Positions 37,347 to 50,279 of a stretch of 64,000 bases of DNA are shown in pieces. This stretch comes from Scatophagus argus (Eukaryota; Chordata; Actinopteri; Scatophagidae): NCBI RefSeq assembly GCF_020382885.2, contig NC_058504.1, forward strand, positions 9,910,519 through 9,974,518. The letters are read 5' to 3'. The position numbers and the translations under genes are program-made. The notes under the pieces are model-generated. The model was not told the origin of the DNA. It saw only the letters and a program-made list of their open reading frames with translations, and searched no databases. Numbering within the stretch: position 1 is the first letter of the stretch; the number at the start of each line of letters is the position of its first letter.

Positions 37347-37377
37347 CACGTGCTGTGACGTCATTGGCCATATTTGG
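37347..37377 (-). promoter_or_regulatory. fosl1 upstream control region: E-box, CRE, CCAAT, SRE
   Basis: In 31 bp: CACGTG (37347-37352), a full CRE TGACGTCA (37356-37363), CCAAT on the minus strand (37363-37367 region) and a perfect CArG box CCATATTTGG (37368-37377). A serum-response element beside a CRE is the hallmark of immediate-early Fos-family promoters. It lies about 380 bp upstream of the fosl1 start codon. Confidence 0.7.
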
Positions 37378-37399
37378 TGAGAGTTTCCTCTTGAGAGTA

Positions 37400-39960
37400 A
37401 CTGGGATTCCTCTCAGAAAACGCCTCGCTTTGCGATCGATTAGTACTGTTTTTCTGCTCTGTGACACGGATCTAGTGGTTGAAATAACACCACAGTTTCC
37501 TACACCAGTGGAAGTACTGCTACTTATGTAGTTTCACTTTTGTAATGTTTTACTTACGTTTGGAGTTTTGAATTTGTAGGGTAAAAATCTTCTTGGGCAA
37601 AGTAGAGAAAAAAAGTAAGGTTATTTAAATTAAACTTGACTGCTGTTTAAACGCATTTTCAGATTCACTTCAGAGCCTAAGAATATCTTGATTAAAGCAT
37701 TTGTATTCAGTGAATGATGTCAACTATAATCAAACTGTACAATCTAACCACTATATATTTTGCTTCTACATTACAAAAAAAAATGCATTCCAAAAAGTAC
37801 AAATGGTTTCACATGAAAAGTGTAAAGTGCACCATGTCTTTCATCACAAAGCTGTGAGGTCTAACAACAGTTAGCACTCTTATAATGAGAAGACCAGGAG
37901 GAAGCCAAAAAATACTAACATTATAGCTTAAATATGAATGAAAATCAAGGCTGCCTATAGTCTTTACTGCAGGATGGTTTATGAATAGATTATAAAGTGT
38001 GGGCAAAGCTGAATGCATGTGCCTAATTGTGTTGAGGTTTTTAGCAGTCACTCTCACTTCACAAACCACATCACTGTGTATGCATGCCTGTGGAGATGAG
38101 TCAGTCAGTCGTCACAAAGCTGCTCGATTTGTTTCACCATCTGTTTCAACGACTCTTTTTTACTTGCAAGCACAATATAGTACCAAGCAGAGATTCAAAA
38201 AATGCATGCTGTAGATTCGGTAAGCTCAGTCTATCACAACAGCTGCTGACCTTGCAGTCCCCAAGGACAGAATTCCCGGCAAGGGCTGATTTTTCCTAAC
38301 TGCTGACTGTTGACCCAGTGTCTCACGTTACTGCTAAATCCTTCCTCAGAAATAAGCATTGCCTTTAAAAGAAAAAAAAAATCAGAAAAGTCAATTGACA
38401 GTTCCTATAGGACACTAAAAAAGTCTGCATTTGAGAGAACAAAAAAAAAAAATCAGCAGTTTTGATGATGACCCTCATACACAGAAACTGAGATGTGGAT
38501 TTGTGGTTTCTTATGAATGAGAACAGAGTGAAAGAATTTAAAGAAAAAAAAAACTAAACCAAAACTAAAATGCCAGGAGCAAGGACTGTACCTATTGCTC
38601 ATCCACTCATTTGACTGCTGAGTTTTATGTTTCAAATTTCAACAATATCGCACCCTGTAATAATGAGATCAGACGTGCGGGATGTATTTGCTTCCACTGT
38701 AGTTGATAGTGTCATGTGAGGGAAATATAGGGCAAAGGTGAGCATCAGATGACTAAAGCTTCAGGTATGCAGTGATGACACTCTTGGTATGTCTCTGACT
38801 GTGACATGTCACAACATGTTGGACACCTTTTTTCTTTGATTACATCTTCAGTGATCCACTGTCTCTGTCTCTGCTGTTTCTTTTCTCTTTAATTTAGCTA
38901 TTAAGGGTAAAAGTAAAGTATATTTATTTATGTATATTTCTATGTGACAGTGGAACTGTTTGGTTTCTGTCTTACACCACATTCTCCCTCCAAAGATTAA
39001 CATTAACATTTTCTTGTAGTTTCTGATGATGCTTTTGAGGAAGTTTAGATTCCATTTTCATTTACTCACCCTACAAATCTCCGCACACATTCACATAAAT
39101 CACTCACACCCCCACACCCACTCCACACACCCATCCCACACACGTGTTTCACAGAGCCCATGCCAATGCATCGCCATGCCACATACACTTAAATTCACTT
39201 GGTTTAATGGGTATGGCAAAGCACGCCTTGCTAATTTATGTTTAAGTAGTATGGCCAGATTGAGATTATCTTTACTGTGATTGTACAGTGCAGTTTTCCG
39301 ACATTACTAAAACACTTCTGATTGTTCAGTTCACAGTTGGTTGAGCATACTAGTTGACATAATAGTCAACAGATTTCTAGTGAAAATAGCTGTTAATGAT
39401 TACTTTGATTAAATATTATGTATATATATGAGTACAGAACTAGTTGTAGTCTACTTGATCACTTTTAAACTGTTAAATAAATACATACATTTGTTAAATA
39501 AATAAATTAAAGTGACTTGCTCATCAGCTTAATGTGATGAGTATAAAAGTATAAAATGCACAAGGTGGTCTAGCAATGCATCAGGCTTTAATGCATATTT
39601 CTATCACACTTTGAGTGAAATCCTTCTTCTGTGCAGTGTATACATAAATATAATATAAAAATAAATATTGTTTGCTCTTGACCCCCACCTTTCTCTGACA
39701 AGTGTGTCCGCATATTTTGAAATATACCTGTATATTTTGTCTCAACATATCTGATGAAATGAGGGGGAATCGTGTATATTTATTTATTTTTCTGCCCTGA
39801 GATGTATTAAGTTTGTGTAACCCTAAAGATGAAATGTAACCCAACCTGCTAGCCCCACAAACAGTGAAACATGAATGGGAAATATAGGGAAATAGTCACA
39901 CATGTGATGCTAGCACAGACTCTTAGCTATACACTGCTACAACTGTGCAGTGTGAACTGT
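37400..39960. other. Spacer between fosl1 and yif1a
   Basis: AT-rich, no gene recognised. It includes one more perfect AP-1 site (38097-38103) and a C/A-rich run at about 39105-39145. Confidence 0.5.
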
Positions 39961-39974
39961 GTTTTGTACTTGTA

Positions 39975-40505
39975 CTGTTTACTGCCACGCAGGCACACTA
40001 AAGTTAACCAACCGCTGTGGATGGGTGGGATCGACCCGAGCAAACTGGTAGCCACGTCGCTAGCTAACAACGTTAGCTGTGTAGGTAAGTGCTCGTATGC
40101 TTGTATTTTTACTTTATAATCCTACCGTTATCCCTTAGACAAGTTCTGTGGACATTTGAAATGCTGCTGTTGAATATACTGCCATCATCCTTTTGGAAGT
40201 ATTCGTTAAAAACATGCTGTTATTAACTTAGCTCGCCTAGCTAGGTAGCTAGCATTAACTGGCAGCAACTGGTTATCGTTAAGTTTATACGTAGGTGATC
40301 GCTAGCAACTATTAGCATAAAAGTGTTCCAAGCTAGTCGCTTATTGATTTTAAGTAATTTAACGCTGTCAGTGTTAGCTGCAGCATGACATCGTCACAGT
40401 GCTTTATTTAGCTTGTTGAGCAAGATGAATAAGTGTAAGCTGACGTTAGCGAAGCGTTAAATAATGTGTCGTTTTTATTTTAAGCTAACGTCAGCGAACA
40501 TCACA
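39975..40505 (+). promoter_or_regulatory. yif1a promoter/leader region
   Basis: Dense GCTAGC, GTTAGC and GCTAAC words plus a strong unused-looking donor (GTAG|GTAAGTGC, GT at about 40084). An acceptor-like TTTTATTTTAAGCTAACGTC-AG ends at about 40494, just before the yif1a ATG. A non-coding leader exon ending at about 40083 is possible; transcription could also start nearer the ATG. Confidence 0.4.
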
Positions 40506-43500
40506 ATGGACTTGCCACATCACGGGTACCGAGCAAGTAAGTGGAAATGTGATTCACCACGTTACCATCAGTTATCAGTTGTGCAAAGCTTTGCAAAATT
40601 TCCACCCATAATTTCTACTTCCTATGTTCTTACTACAACAAGACGCAGGCCACTGTGTTTAGTTACACTTACATAAACCTAATGCATTTTAATGTACAAA
40701 TATAACAATCGGGCCTGCGTGAATGTTCTAATGGCCACATTTAGAGGTGGACAAAATATTAGAAACACGGTGCAGCTCAGTCCAACAGCACCACAAGCTA
40801 CAGCCTCCAGAGTGTCTATGCCGTTGAATCAACACCCCTCTAAGACATTTTAAACAAAAGCTGATAATTAAAACTCTTGTGAAGACAGGGCTTTTTGCAC
40901 TGCCACACTGTCTTACTTTTAGAAGCAACACTAAGTGCAAACCATTGACTGTGTGTATTACACATGTCAGTGGTTGTGTAATACTTTGAAATTGGCTGTG
41001 GGCACATTTTTTGGAGAAACCATGGTTAAATGAAATAAAATTCCTACAGAAACTCTACTTTACTAAGCATTACTTAAGGAGCTCTCCATGTTGTCTTTGT
41101 CATCACAAGTCCTCATTTCTCTCTTGTTTAAGGAAAGACTTGATGTGATTGCAATGTCTTTAGTAATGAGATTCACATATTAACCAACTGGGGTGGAATT
41201 ATTTGTGTGTTTGTATATGGCACCGTGGATCGTAACTCCATGAATTATCATCAGCATCATTTTTAACATAAATGCAAATGCCGTCACTGTACTCCATAGT
41301 GTCCATCTTTTTCACAGCTAAACCAAGAGCCCGTGCGGCTCCCCCCACAGCTGATTCTGTCCTGTTTGACGACACCAGCTCTGCAGCACCTGCAATGAAC
41401 AGTCATGGGTATTACACACCTGGGTACAATGTGGGAGGACCCACAAATGACATGCAAGGAGGTGCTGGGATGAACAACCTGTTTACTGACCCAATGGCCA
41501 ATGCTGCAATGATGTATGGCTCATCATTAGCAAATCAAGGAAAGGATATGGTTAACAAAGAGGTGAGAAAAACAGGATATTCCTTCATACGTTTCCCTCA
41601 GATCTAGAGCAATTCACTTTACCACCATGAAAAATCAAATGATGCTTCAAAGTGTTTCTGTGCCATTTTATTTCTGTTTTTGTCCCATAAAAGTGACTGT
41701 CACTTTCAGAAGTTCATTATTTGAAGTTTATCAACAAAGAGAACCGCACAGATGCAGCTGTCTATTACTTTCTACTTTTTCGCCACTCCCCAATCCGTCT
41801 TTGCCAGATATTAGTCACATTCACAGCCTTTTCACAGCTCAATCTTTCGTGTTTAAGGGGTGTCTTTTGGGTGTCATTTCAAGTGGGAAACTTTTCAGTC
41901 AAACAGACCATTTTCTGGTCTTTTTTTCTCATATAAAATAAGCGTTACTGGGTTATCTTACCTCTACATGAAGGAGAAAAAGTTTATTAATTGTACTGCC
42001 TGTGGATGACACACAAACAAAACTACTGTTGCTCTACTGGATTGACAAGTTTGTTATGCAGGTGGTTCAGAGGTCACAGACTAGGTGTCAAGCCAAAGTG
42101 ATGCCCTATCCTGATGGAAGGCACAACCTCCTTTAAAAGTGACTTTGACTCAGCTGTATTTGTTATATTTGGTAGACTGTCACTATTCAGTTAACGTTTT
42201 CACTCCGTTTGTCTTCCAGATCAGCAGATTCATGTCTGTGAACAAGCTGAAATACTTCTTTGCCGTCGACACCAGATACGTACTGAAGAAACTTATGATC
42301 CTCATGTTTCCTTACACACATCAGGTAATCAGAGCCATTCATCCCATCAGGCTTTGTCCTACTTCAACGTACGGGACGTGACAGAACGTTTAATTGTGTT
42401 AAGGGCGCACGATGATAAAACTGGTATCGCATTTTCAACCACTTATCACATTGAGACTGTGCAAGCAAGATTATCAGCCACTTAATCACCACCCCAGCTG
42501 TATTTACGGACATTATAATGCTATGATTGCCTGCGTGGAAAACACAGTGTGCTCAGTAAATTCCCACACACTTTAACCTATTCAGATTATAAATTAATTC
42601 AAACATTCTGTGTCCTGATAATGTACGAACTATACTGAAGCGCAAACTGTCCTCAAGAGACCAGGGTCACATAGTACTGTCTCATTCTAAATACTCCTGT
42701 TTTCCCACTCCAGAGTCGTTACAATCATTACAGTGTGGAGGAGTAATGTTAAGTCAGCATAAAATAATTCAGACCTGGGGTTTAAGTATAAGGCTGGTTA
42801 AATTCTTTTTTTTTTTTTTTTTAAATATATCACCAGATACTATGAAAAGACCAAAACCAGTGATAAATTGTCCCCTGTAAGAAATATTTTCTGTGTAGCT
42901 AAAGCCTTCTTCCTTTGTGCCGGAGACCTCCTCTGTTCTCGTTAACTATTAAAAATAAACACATGAATGATCAACAAAGCTGCACCAGATGACACGTTTC
43001 TTCATTACCAAGAAAATGGGCCGTGTAGTTTCTCTTTAGTCAGTCCCACAACACTGTTCTCCAGCTGTAAATACCCATTAGTGTACCACATCCACAGCTG
43101 AATGAATCCCCAGCAAACTGTTTACCCTGTTTGGCAATGTTTGCTAAAAAAACTGAAGGATAATTTGTATTTGTGCGTGTGCTTGGTAGGATTGGGAGGT
43201 CCGTTACCATCGGGATACTCCACTGACTCCAAGACAGGATGTGAATGCCCCTGATCTTTACATACCAAGTGAGTTTTCCATAAACACCCAGTTATCAATA
43301 GCATATCATTTTGGGATCTTGTGTAACGTATTATGTGTACTTTTGGTCTCATAGCAATGGCTTTCATTACCTACATTTTACTTGCTGGAATGGCCCTTGG
43401 CATTCAGAAAAGGTGAGTAATTCTTCCTCATCTGATTTGTTTTATGACTCACCATAAATGTGTTCGTATCAAATGTGTTAAATATGAAGTGTGTGTTGTG

Positions 43501-44608
43501 TTTGTGTGTAGGTTCAGTCCAGAGGTTCTTGGACTCTGTGCCAGCACTGCCCTTGTGTGGGTCATCATCGAGGTCTTGGTGATGCTGTTGAGTTTGTACC
43601 TTCTGACAGTACACAGCGACCTGTCGACATTTGATCTTATTGCCTACAGTGGATACAAATATGTTGGGTAAAAGTCATGTCATACTTAAGATGCATATGA
43701 TTCTGTTTTGTTTTTGTTTTGTTTTTTTGACAAAACATATCAGTGTGATGGTTCGTTTTAGACCAAACCTCCAACTTTTTAGTTATGATAACTAAACTTT
43801 ATGCATAATAATTTTTATTGTAACTTGGTCTGATGGCTCAGCATTAAAAATTAAATAAATATGTTTTTGTGTCCTTCCCTATAGGATGATCTTCACAGTG
43901 TTGTGTGGCCTGCTGTTTGGCAGTGATGGTTATTTTGTGGCCCTTGCCTGGTCCTCTTGTGCTCTTATGTTCTTCATTGTAAGTATTTTGAGTCCTTATT
44001 GACATCATCCACTATATTTATGAATCTGGAGTATGTGAAATGGAGAAACCCCTGAAACAGAAAACCAAATCAATTTTACAAATGTTGTCTCGATCAGAAA
44101 ATGTTTATTATTGCTGCTATAAAATGGACATTTATGTTAATTTTGGAGCAAAGCTTGTATGAACACAGTCAATGTGTTTTACATTATGCACTTCAACCTA
44201 CCGTGTGGCCAACATGTGATATACTTTTCTGTTACTTGACATCACAGAAACATAATTCTAAGATCAAGAATATGAATTTCCTACCGACCACACAGACATG
44301 AGACTGGTTTGATTTGCTCTTGTTGAGAGCACAAATTTGCATATTTCCCAGAATGTTGAAATTTTCATTTAATGAAGTCAGCTTTATAACTTGCACATTG
44401 TTTGTTTAAGCCTGAATTGCAGGTTTAAAAATGTTGTTATCTTCACTAGGTTCGATCTCTGAAAATGAAGATCCTTCCCTCCATCTCCTCGGACTCCATG
44501 GGAACTGGATCAAGTGCCAAACCCAAACTCCGCCTTTATATTACTGTGGCTACAGCACTCTTTCAGCCGATCATTATATACTGGTTAACCTCTCACTTGA
44601 TCAGGTGA
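40506..44608 (+). CDS. yif1a: YIP1-interacting factor homolog A
   Basis: Multi-pass membrane protein of the early secretory pathway. It pairs with YIPF-family proteins and acts in ER-to-Golgi transport. Exons: 40506-40536, 41318-41562, 42220-42324, 43190-43268, 43355-43412, 43512-43667, 43885-43978, 44450-44608. They give 308 aa (human 293). The N-terminal cytosolic part is Gly/Asn/Met-rich with FDDTS and [13 protein letters not shown]. It is followed by [17 protein letters not shown] and [18 protein letters not shown]. About five membrane segments follow, with [20 protein letters not shown] and [16 protein letters not shown] almost identical to human. The C-terminus is [15 protein letters not shown]. 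The [13 protein letters not shown] and WLT motifs favour YIF1A over YIF1B, though the N-terminal half differs. Confidence 0.94.
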
Positions 44609-45467
44609 CTGTGAGGCTTCTAATAGCCTGAAGTCCATGTGTACTGGACCCAGACAGTGTGGTTGTTGAGTGTTTGTAAACCTGCCTTGATATGCTCTTT
44701 TGTCAGTAAATTCAAAACATATGTAGATGTTGTTGAATTGCAGCCTGTGTTGCGTTTGTCTGACAGACATGGTTGTAATGCAGTGGTTTCATTGATTTAA
44801 CCACAATGTGCGACACAGAAAACGCCTCACTGGAAGACTTGTTCCCTTCCACCATGAGCGTACAGTAACACTGACAGATGCTTATTTTTTGGCCAAATAA
44901 CATTGAAAATAAGGGCTTTCGTTGAAACATTTGGTTGATAGTAACTCGGATTCAATTTTCTTTTTGTATATTTTTGGACATGCTTTCCAGTATTTTTTTT
45001 CCCCCCACGCAGTATAAACCGCACAAACAAAAGCACGCACATTACACACACGGTTTGATTTCCACATTTCTGGTATGGTGATGTTGCTGCAACGTTTCCC
45101 TTTCTTCTGTAAGTCTTGGATTTTATTTATCTACATCTGACAAAGCATGACAATGTTTGGATTTTTTTGTAGAAAAAAAATACATATTTAGCTTTGTGCA
45201 TTTAACTCTACCAGTTTCTGACTTTTTGAGACTCTTGTTCTGTGCGAAGAACTAGTTCTGTCAGGAATGTATTTCTGTATTTGTTGTATCTGATTTGTTT
45301 TTCCTATGAAAAATTGTGATTTTTCTCCATTAATATTTTTTTTTTCACAGAAAGATTTTGTTTTGTTTTTTTAAATTCACAACATTTAAAATTTATCGTC
45401 ACTAGTAATTTGGCAGATTCAGATTTTACACACAAACGAAGAGCATGTAAAATATACACTTGTATTG

Positions 45468-45473
45468 ATTAAA
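45468..45473 (+). terminator. Possible polyadenylation signal of yif1a
   Basis: ATTAAA, the commonest variant signal, about 860 bases past the yif1a stop. No AATAAA was seen between the stop and this point. Weak call. Confidence 0.25.
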
Positions 45474-45532
45474 CCACCTTACAGCATATTAAAATGTTTG
45501 AATAGGCCCCACCGTTATCCTAAAATGCTGCT

Positions 45533-45600
45533 TAGATATAAGATAGTTCTGTATTGATCCCCAGAAGGAAAATAATGCAACAGCAACCCAATAACAATAA
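45533..45600 (+). repeat. Dispersed-repeat fragment (TGTATTGATCCCCAGAAGG)
   Basis: AGATAGTTCTGTATTGATCC then CCAGAAGGAAAATAA resembles the teleost TTTATTGATCCCCGAAGGGGAAATT repeat, followed by CAACAGCAACCC and short AACCC/AATAAC words. Related to, but distinct from, the fragment in fosl1 intron 1. Confidence 0.5.
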
Positions 45601-45769
45601 CCCAATAGTATAGTATAATTCTTAAGAGTAAAACAAGTCACCATGCTGCATAGTGACTACTTTTGATACTGTAAGTAGTAGCAAGTACATTATGCTAATA
45701 CTCCTTACAAACATTTACTCAAATGCGGTACTTTATTTTACTGGCCTGCCCTCTTGCACTTGCACGCTG

Positions 45770-46015
45770 CCTCTCCACTGTCGGGTTGTTGTGGCACTCT
45801 GGAGCGGGGGCGCGCCGGGGCGCGTGCACACTGCAAAGCGTCCTTTGCGTTTCCATGGAGACCGCGGACAGCAACACAGCACGGAGGGAGAGGTGTCCGA
45901 CTCCAGTTCCAACTTTTAACATCAGAATTTCACTTTCATCGTTTGAACGACGTGTTGTGGGCACTGGCGGAGCTCTGAATTGGGCCTGCGTTGTCGTTTT
46001 GGCAATTTGGTGAGT
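45770..46015 (+). promoter_or_regulatory. CpG-rich leader of the forkhead gene
   Basis: A CpG-dense patch (GGGGGCGCGCCGGGGCGCGT at about 45806) ends at a strong donor, GGCAATTTG|GTGAGTAAC (GT at 46010-46011). The next acceptor candidate is CATATCCCTCAG at about 46688, ahead of the forkhead ATG. This fits a promoter and non-coding first exon for the forkhead gene. An X-box-like GTTTCCATGGAGAC (about 45849) lies inside. Confidence 0.45.
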
Positions 46016-46732
46016 AACTAATTATTATTATTATCATAGATTTGAAGCGCCTGCTAACATCACCGAGCGGGGTTACCTGTGACAGGAAAAGGCGGCTTTC
46101 TTGACTGGATGAAACTTTATATTGTTGCGCCATTTGCCGACTGGACTGCATTGTAGAGCCATGTGGCGTCACGCAGGAACTTTCAGAGCGTTATAAATTT
46201 AATCTTACACACGGTGGGTCTATTGTTAGTTTGTTTAAAGCGTTTAATCGATGCCAGCGCACCTTCTTTATGTACCTTTATGGACCTGCACCTGCCTGCA
46301 GACCACGCTTTGTCTCCATTAAAGCAGGAGGTCGTAGCGCCACTGTAAGAGCGTGCGTTCAGTGGACTCTGGACCCTTTGTGGATGCTCATCACAGGCGA
46401 ACGGATAGCTAACATTTAACTGGATCAAGTTGTTGTTTCTTTCTTTCAGTCCACTCCGTACCTTTCTTATTTTAAAAGAGGAGCAATCACCCTGTATATT
46501 TGAGTTGTTGCTTTTGTTTTTAAAGTTTGATTTGCTCTGACAGTGTGATGTCACTGTGTGTGATTTTGGGCTCTGTAAGTCAAACTAACATGACTTCAGT
46601 AGTGCAGTGTTGTTTACTTTTAATCCTGATTTGCATTAATCGCTCCCTACAGCCATAGCTTTCATTGATTTCCGTCATATCCCTCAGCAGTGGTTCATTG
46701 AACGGTTCAGGAAGTTTCCTCCTGGGAGAGAC

Positions 46733-48873
46733 ATGGAGAATAGCTCTCACGCACTGCCCCTGTTGTCCTCATGTCCTGCCACTTTCGGAGGGTCCCTGCC
46801 TCGCTCCTCCACGCCACAGCAGACCTGCTCGAATGGCCACATCTCACTCTCGCTGTCACCCACTTCGTTCCCCCCGTCTCCTGCCTCACTTTCTCCAGCG
46901 ACTGCAGAGTCGGTTCACTCTTCCCCGCCTCTTTCACACTGTGCAGCGTCTCAGTGCCTCGAAGGACAAGACATAACGTGCTTCAGCCCTGCAGACATAT
47001 CTGACCAAGATGACCTGACCTGCCTCAGCTGGCTACATCAGAGGGGCAACCTGCTACCACTGCAGCCCCTTCCCAAAATGTCGCCGCTGCCTCAGCTTGA
47101 GTCCTCGCCGCCTACCCATCCTCTCGATCCCGCCTCATCCAAGCCACCTTACTCCTTCAGCAGTCTGATTTTCATGGCAATAGAAGATTCACCTGAGAAG
47201 AGGCTTCCAGTGAAAGACATCTACGAGTGGATTGTGAACAGTTTCCCCTACTACAGGACAGCCTCCAGAGGCTGGAGGAACTCTGTCAGACACAACCTCT
47301 CCCTCAACAAGAGCTTCCGTCGCATTCAGAGGGACAAGAGCCAGGTGGGGACATGTCTCACATTTACCACATTAAGAGCAAGCAGGTCAGATTGGGCTGA
47401 AATTATAGAACAAAGGTTCAAGTACCCCAAATGTTACAGGAGAACACTGAATCCAGATGGGCTGCTCAGTTAAACTGCCCTATACAAGGAAATTATCATA
47501 ATGAATTTGTGTATGTGCTTCAGGCGGTGGGGAAGGGATCGCTGTGGTGTGTGTGTCCAGAGTATCGGCCGGCGCTCCTTGAGGTGCTGAGGAAGACCCA
47601 CAGCTATCACAGCAACAACAGCAGTCTGATAAACAAGTCAGCACTGTGAGTAAAATCACACTGTTTGTTGTATGTGCAACAGGGCCGCAATAAAAGACTA
47701 TTTTCATTATGAAATATTAAAGTATTTATATTGCTGATTATTTTACATTAGTAAATAAATACAAAGTGAGCGGCTCCAATCATCTTAAAAGCCTGAAGTT
47801 GGAGAAATGCGAAAGTTTATTTTACTGTATGATGACAAAAACAACAGATTACCAAAAGTGGAGAAGATACATTTTTCATCCTTCCTTCCTAACTAGAGCA
47901 ATAAAAATATAGTTTGCCTGTGATATGCAAGGTGTTTCTGAATACTTTCACGTTTTTAATAAACAGAACAAAAGTAGTTATGTAGTTGTCTAACTATCTT
48001 TCCATGTTGTGTGCAGGTTGGAAGAAGCTGATTTCGGGGTGTCTGGAATATGCGACTCTTTTGAAATCTCAGGTTGGTGACGCTGATGAGACTTAACTGC
48101 AGGCCCATGTCACATAATTAGCACAAGAACTTACATATTTGACCCTTTATGAATTTCTTTCAGTCCATCCATTCAATCCATTTTATCGATGGAGTAACAG
48201 CTCTCTGTGGCACTTTTATTACCCACGGCTTTTATCCTTCTCTGCTGCTTTCTCAGCGTGCAACATTGTTCCTGTGTTTGTGTTCTTATGCCATGGCAAC
48301 AACCTTTTATTACCTTGGCAGCCCAAGCAGTAACCCAGCTCAGTCCCCTTTATGTCCCCTCGTTTTATCTCCGAGCGTATGCACAGTATGGACCCACGTG
48401 CTCACTAAAGAATCTCAACCAGCCTGCATGAAAGCAAGTTATTAATATTAATGTCTCATTTTATGCCTCGACGCTATGATCTCTCATTTCCTGCTTTTAT
48501 TGTTGTTGTTTTTTCTCATGCAGATTCTCTTTCTCACACCCTCCTCCTCTCTACGCCCTCACCTCACCATATCTTGACTAATGATAACCCAACTTTCTCT
48601 GAAAACCCACCATGCCCCTTGACCCCGGTTCACGAGGAGCTTGTCACCATGGAGTCGGTTGAATACCAGCAGGAGGATGTCGGTGCGGAGATGGAGAAGG
48701 ACCCCCTGTCAGACAGCGGGTACATCGAGTTACATTATTATCAGTCTCACCAGTACCTGGTGCTGCCGGGTGATACAGAGTTGGACCTGGAGACTGTGGA
48801 GATCCTTCAACTCGATGCCGAGGCCCAGGAGGCTGCCGGGTCATTGCTGGACCTAGCAGGTGGTGGATATTAA
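46733..48873 (+). CDS. Forkhead box protein, FOXN2/FOXN3 group
   Basis: Winged-helix transcription factor. Exons: 46733-47344, 47524-47645, 48017-48072, 48524-48873, joining to 379 aa. A Ser/Pro-rich N-terminus is followed by DDLTCLSWLHQRGNLL (about residues 93-108), which aligns with LTNLNWLHESTNLL of FOXN2. The forkhead domain is about 137-228. It starts KPPYSFSSLIFMAIEDSPEK, has recognition helix GWRNSVRHNLSLNKSF and continues AVGKGSLWCVCPEYRP. The domain is split by an intron after RDKSQ. The acidic C-terminus has DSGYIELHYYQ and EAAGSLLDLAG, the latter shared with FOXN3. The donor of exon 3 (GTTGGT) is weak but phases agree. Human 11q13 has no such gene, so it may be a teleost-retained paralogue. 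It is not FOXN1/FOXN4-like, because FSSLIFMAIE differs from their YSILIFMALK. Confidence 0.85.
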
Positions 48874-50024
48874 TGTTTTATCCCATTCAACAATCACAGC
48901 TGATGCAATGCTTAAATCCGGTGTAAACAAATACAAACAATGTGACAAACCAACATAATTTATGCTTCAAAGTCATGTGATTCTTAAGTAATGGATAGAA
49001 TGATGATATGTGGCAAATCAGCTGCTACTTCCTGAGATGTCAACACTGCCATATGGTTTGTGTATTGTTTTGTAGTTAATTAATATATATATAATCAACC
49101 GTCTGTTGGACTAACAAGACTGTGGATCACAGTGCTTCACATGTATTCAGGCACTTTCAATGCAGAAGCTGAATTTATCACCATACAATGACAACCTTGA
49201 CAAAGACTTGAGGGTTTAATGTTAAAGTGAAAAATATGAACAATATTATACTCTGTGGAGATTTTTAAGTGTTAATAGAGTATGGTCTTCTGTACAGTAC
49301 ATTTCTAGGTTTTCCAGTGTAATTTTTTTAACACATTAAGTTCTTTCTCAGGGGTGCAGTGGGTGAAGTGCTCCTAACTCACCAAGTATTGTTTCTTGAT
49401 TACGATGTTTCCTGAGCTAAAGTAAGATTTCTAGAGCACTGAAACCGGCACAAGCAAAGTTCAGAAATACCAACCGATTCTTCAAATGCCTTCAGGAGGT
49501 TTTCATAGAGGTTACTTTACGGGGAACAAAACAGTGAAAACATGTAATTTAAAACACAACTTAATTTGAATATCTTGCTTCCAAACCATGTTACCGTAGC
49601 CTTTTTTTCTAAAAGTAGTTTAGTATAATATTTTATTGAAAATATTTAATTTCTAATGTAGTTGTGGCTGTAGATTACGCACAAAAGTAGGAAAACACCA
49701 CTAAATTACAATAAGATAATTCAAATTTTACAACATACAGTCACTTCTTTACACCCTTTGCCATTTTTATTTTTATTTGTTAAAGTTGGCTTTGTGTAGG
49801 CCCACAGTTACTGAATCCAACAATGTCTCGAGTGTTCTATGAATCTGAAGATCTAGATTTCATATGATCTTGTAAGCTAAGCTGCTTCAGTCAGCAGTAG
49901 TTTGGATTCTGAGTTGAAATATTACACGAACGCACTGCCATTTAAATCATTTTACATTCAGGGTACACTGAATTTCTGTTAATCCCGTAATTTATTTCAA
50001 AAGCTTTAGATTTGTAATCTAACA

Positions 50025-50030
50025 AATAAA
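50025..50030 (+). terminator. Candidate polyadenylation signal of the forkhead gene
   Basis: AATAAA about 1.15 kb after the forkhead stop codon, followed by T-rich sequence. The whole 48.87-50.03 kb interval is AT-rich 3' UTR-like sequence without a gene. Confidence 0.35.
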
Positions 50031-50266
50031 ATCTGTCATGTCCTTCTTGTGAATTAAAACTGCCTGATTTTTCTATGTTCAGAAAATAGTTCCAGTCTCT
50101 TTTACATCGATGGCATAAACTTGTTGTGGATTAAGTTTGGGTATTTTCATGTAACAGACTGTTGCTGTTTGTATGAATTTGCACCATTAGAGGGCGTAAC
50201 AGTCAGTCCACTGAACCAAATACAATCTGCACGATACTGGCACGGTATGTCTTCAAACCAAAACCT

Positions 50267-50279
50267 GTTGCCAAGCAAC
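50267..50279 (+). promoter_or_regulatory. RFX X-box upstream of atl3
   Basis: GTTGCCAAGCAAC is a perfect GTNRCC-N-RGYAAC inverted repeat. It lies about 130 bp before the ZNF143-like cluster and about 380 bp before the presumed first-exon donor of atl3. Confidence 0.5.

Noticed and set aside
45723-46013. 96-aa frame over the CpG patch before the forkhead gene
   Set aside because: No family resemblance; better explained as a non-coding first exon ending in a donor.
48139-48445. Three overlapping frames inside the forkhead gene
   Set aside because: They fall in the intron between coding exons 3 and 4, with no similarity and no consistent splice phases.
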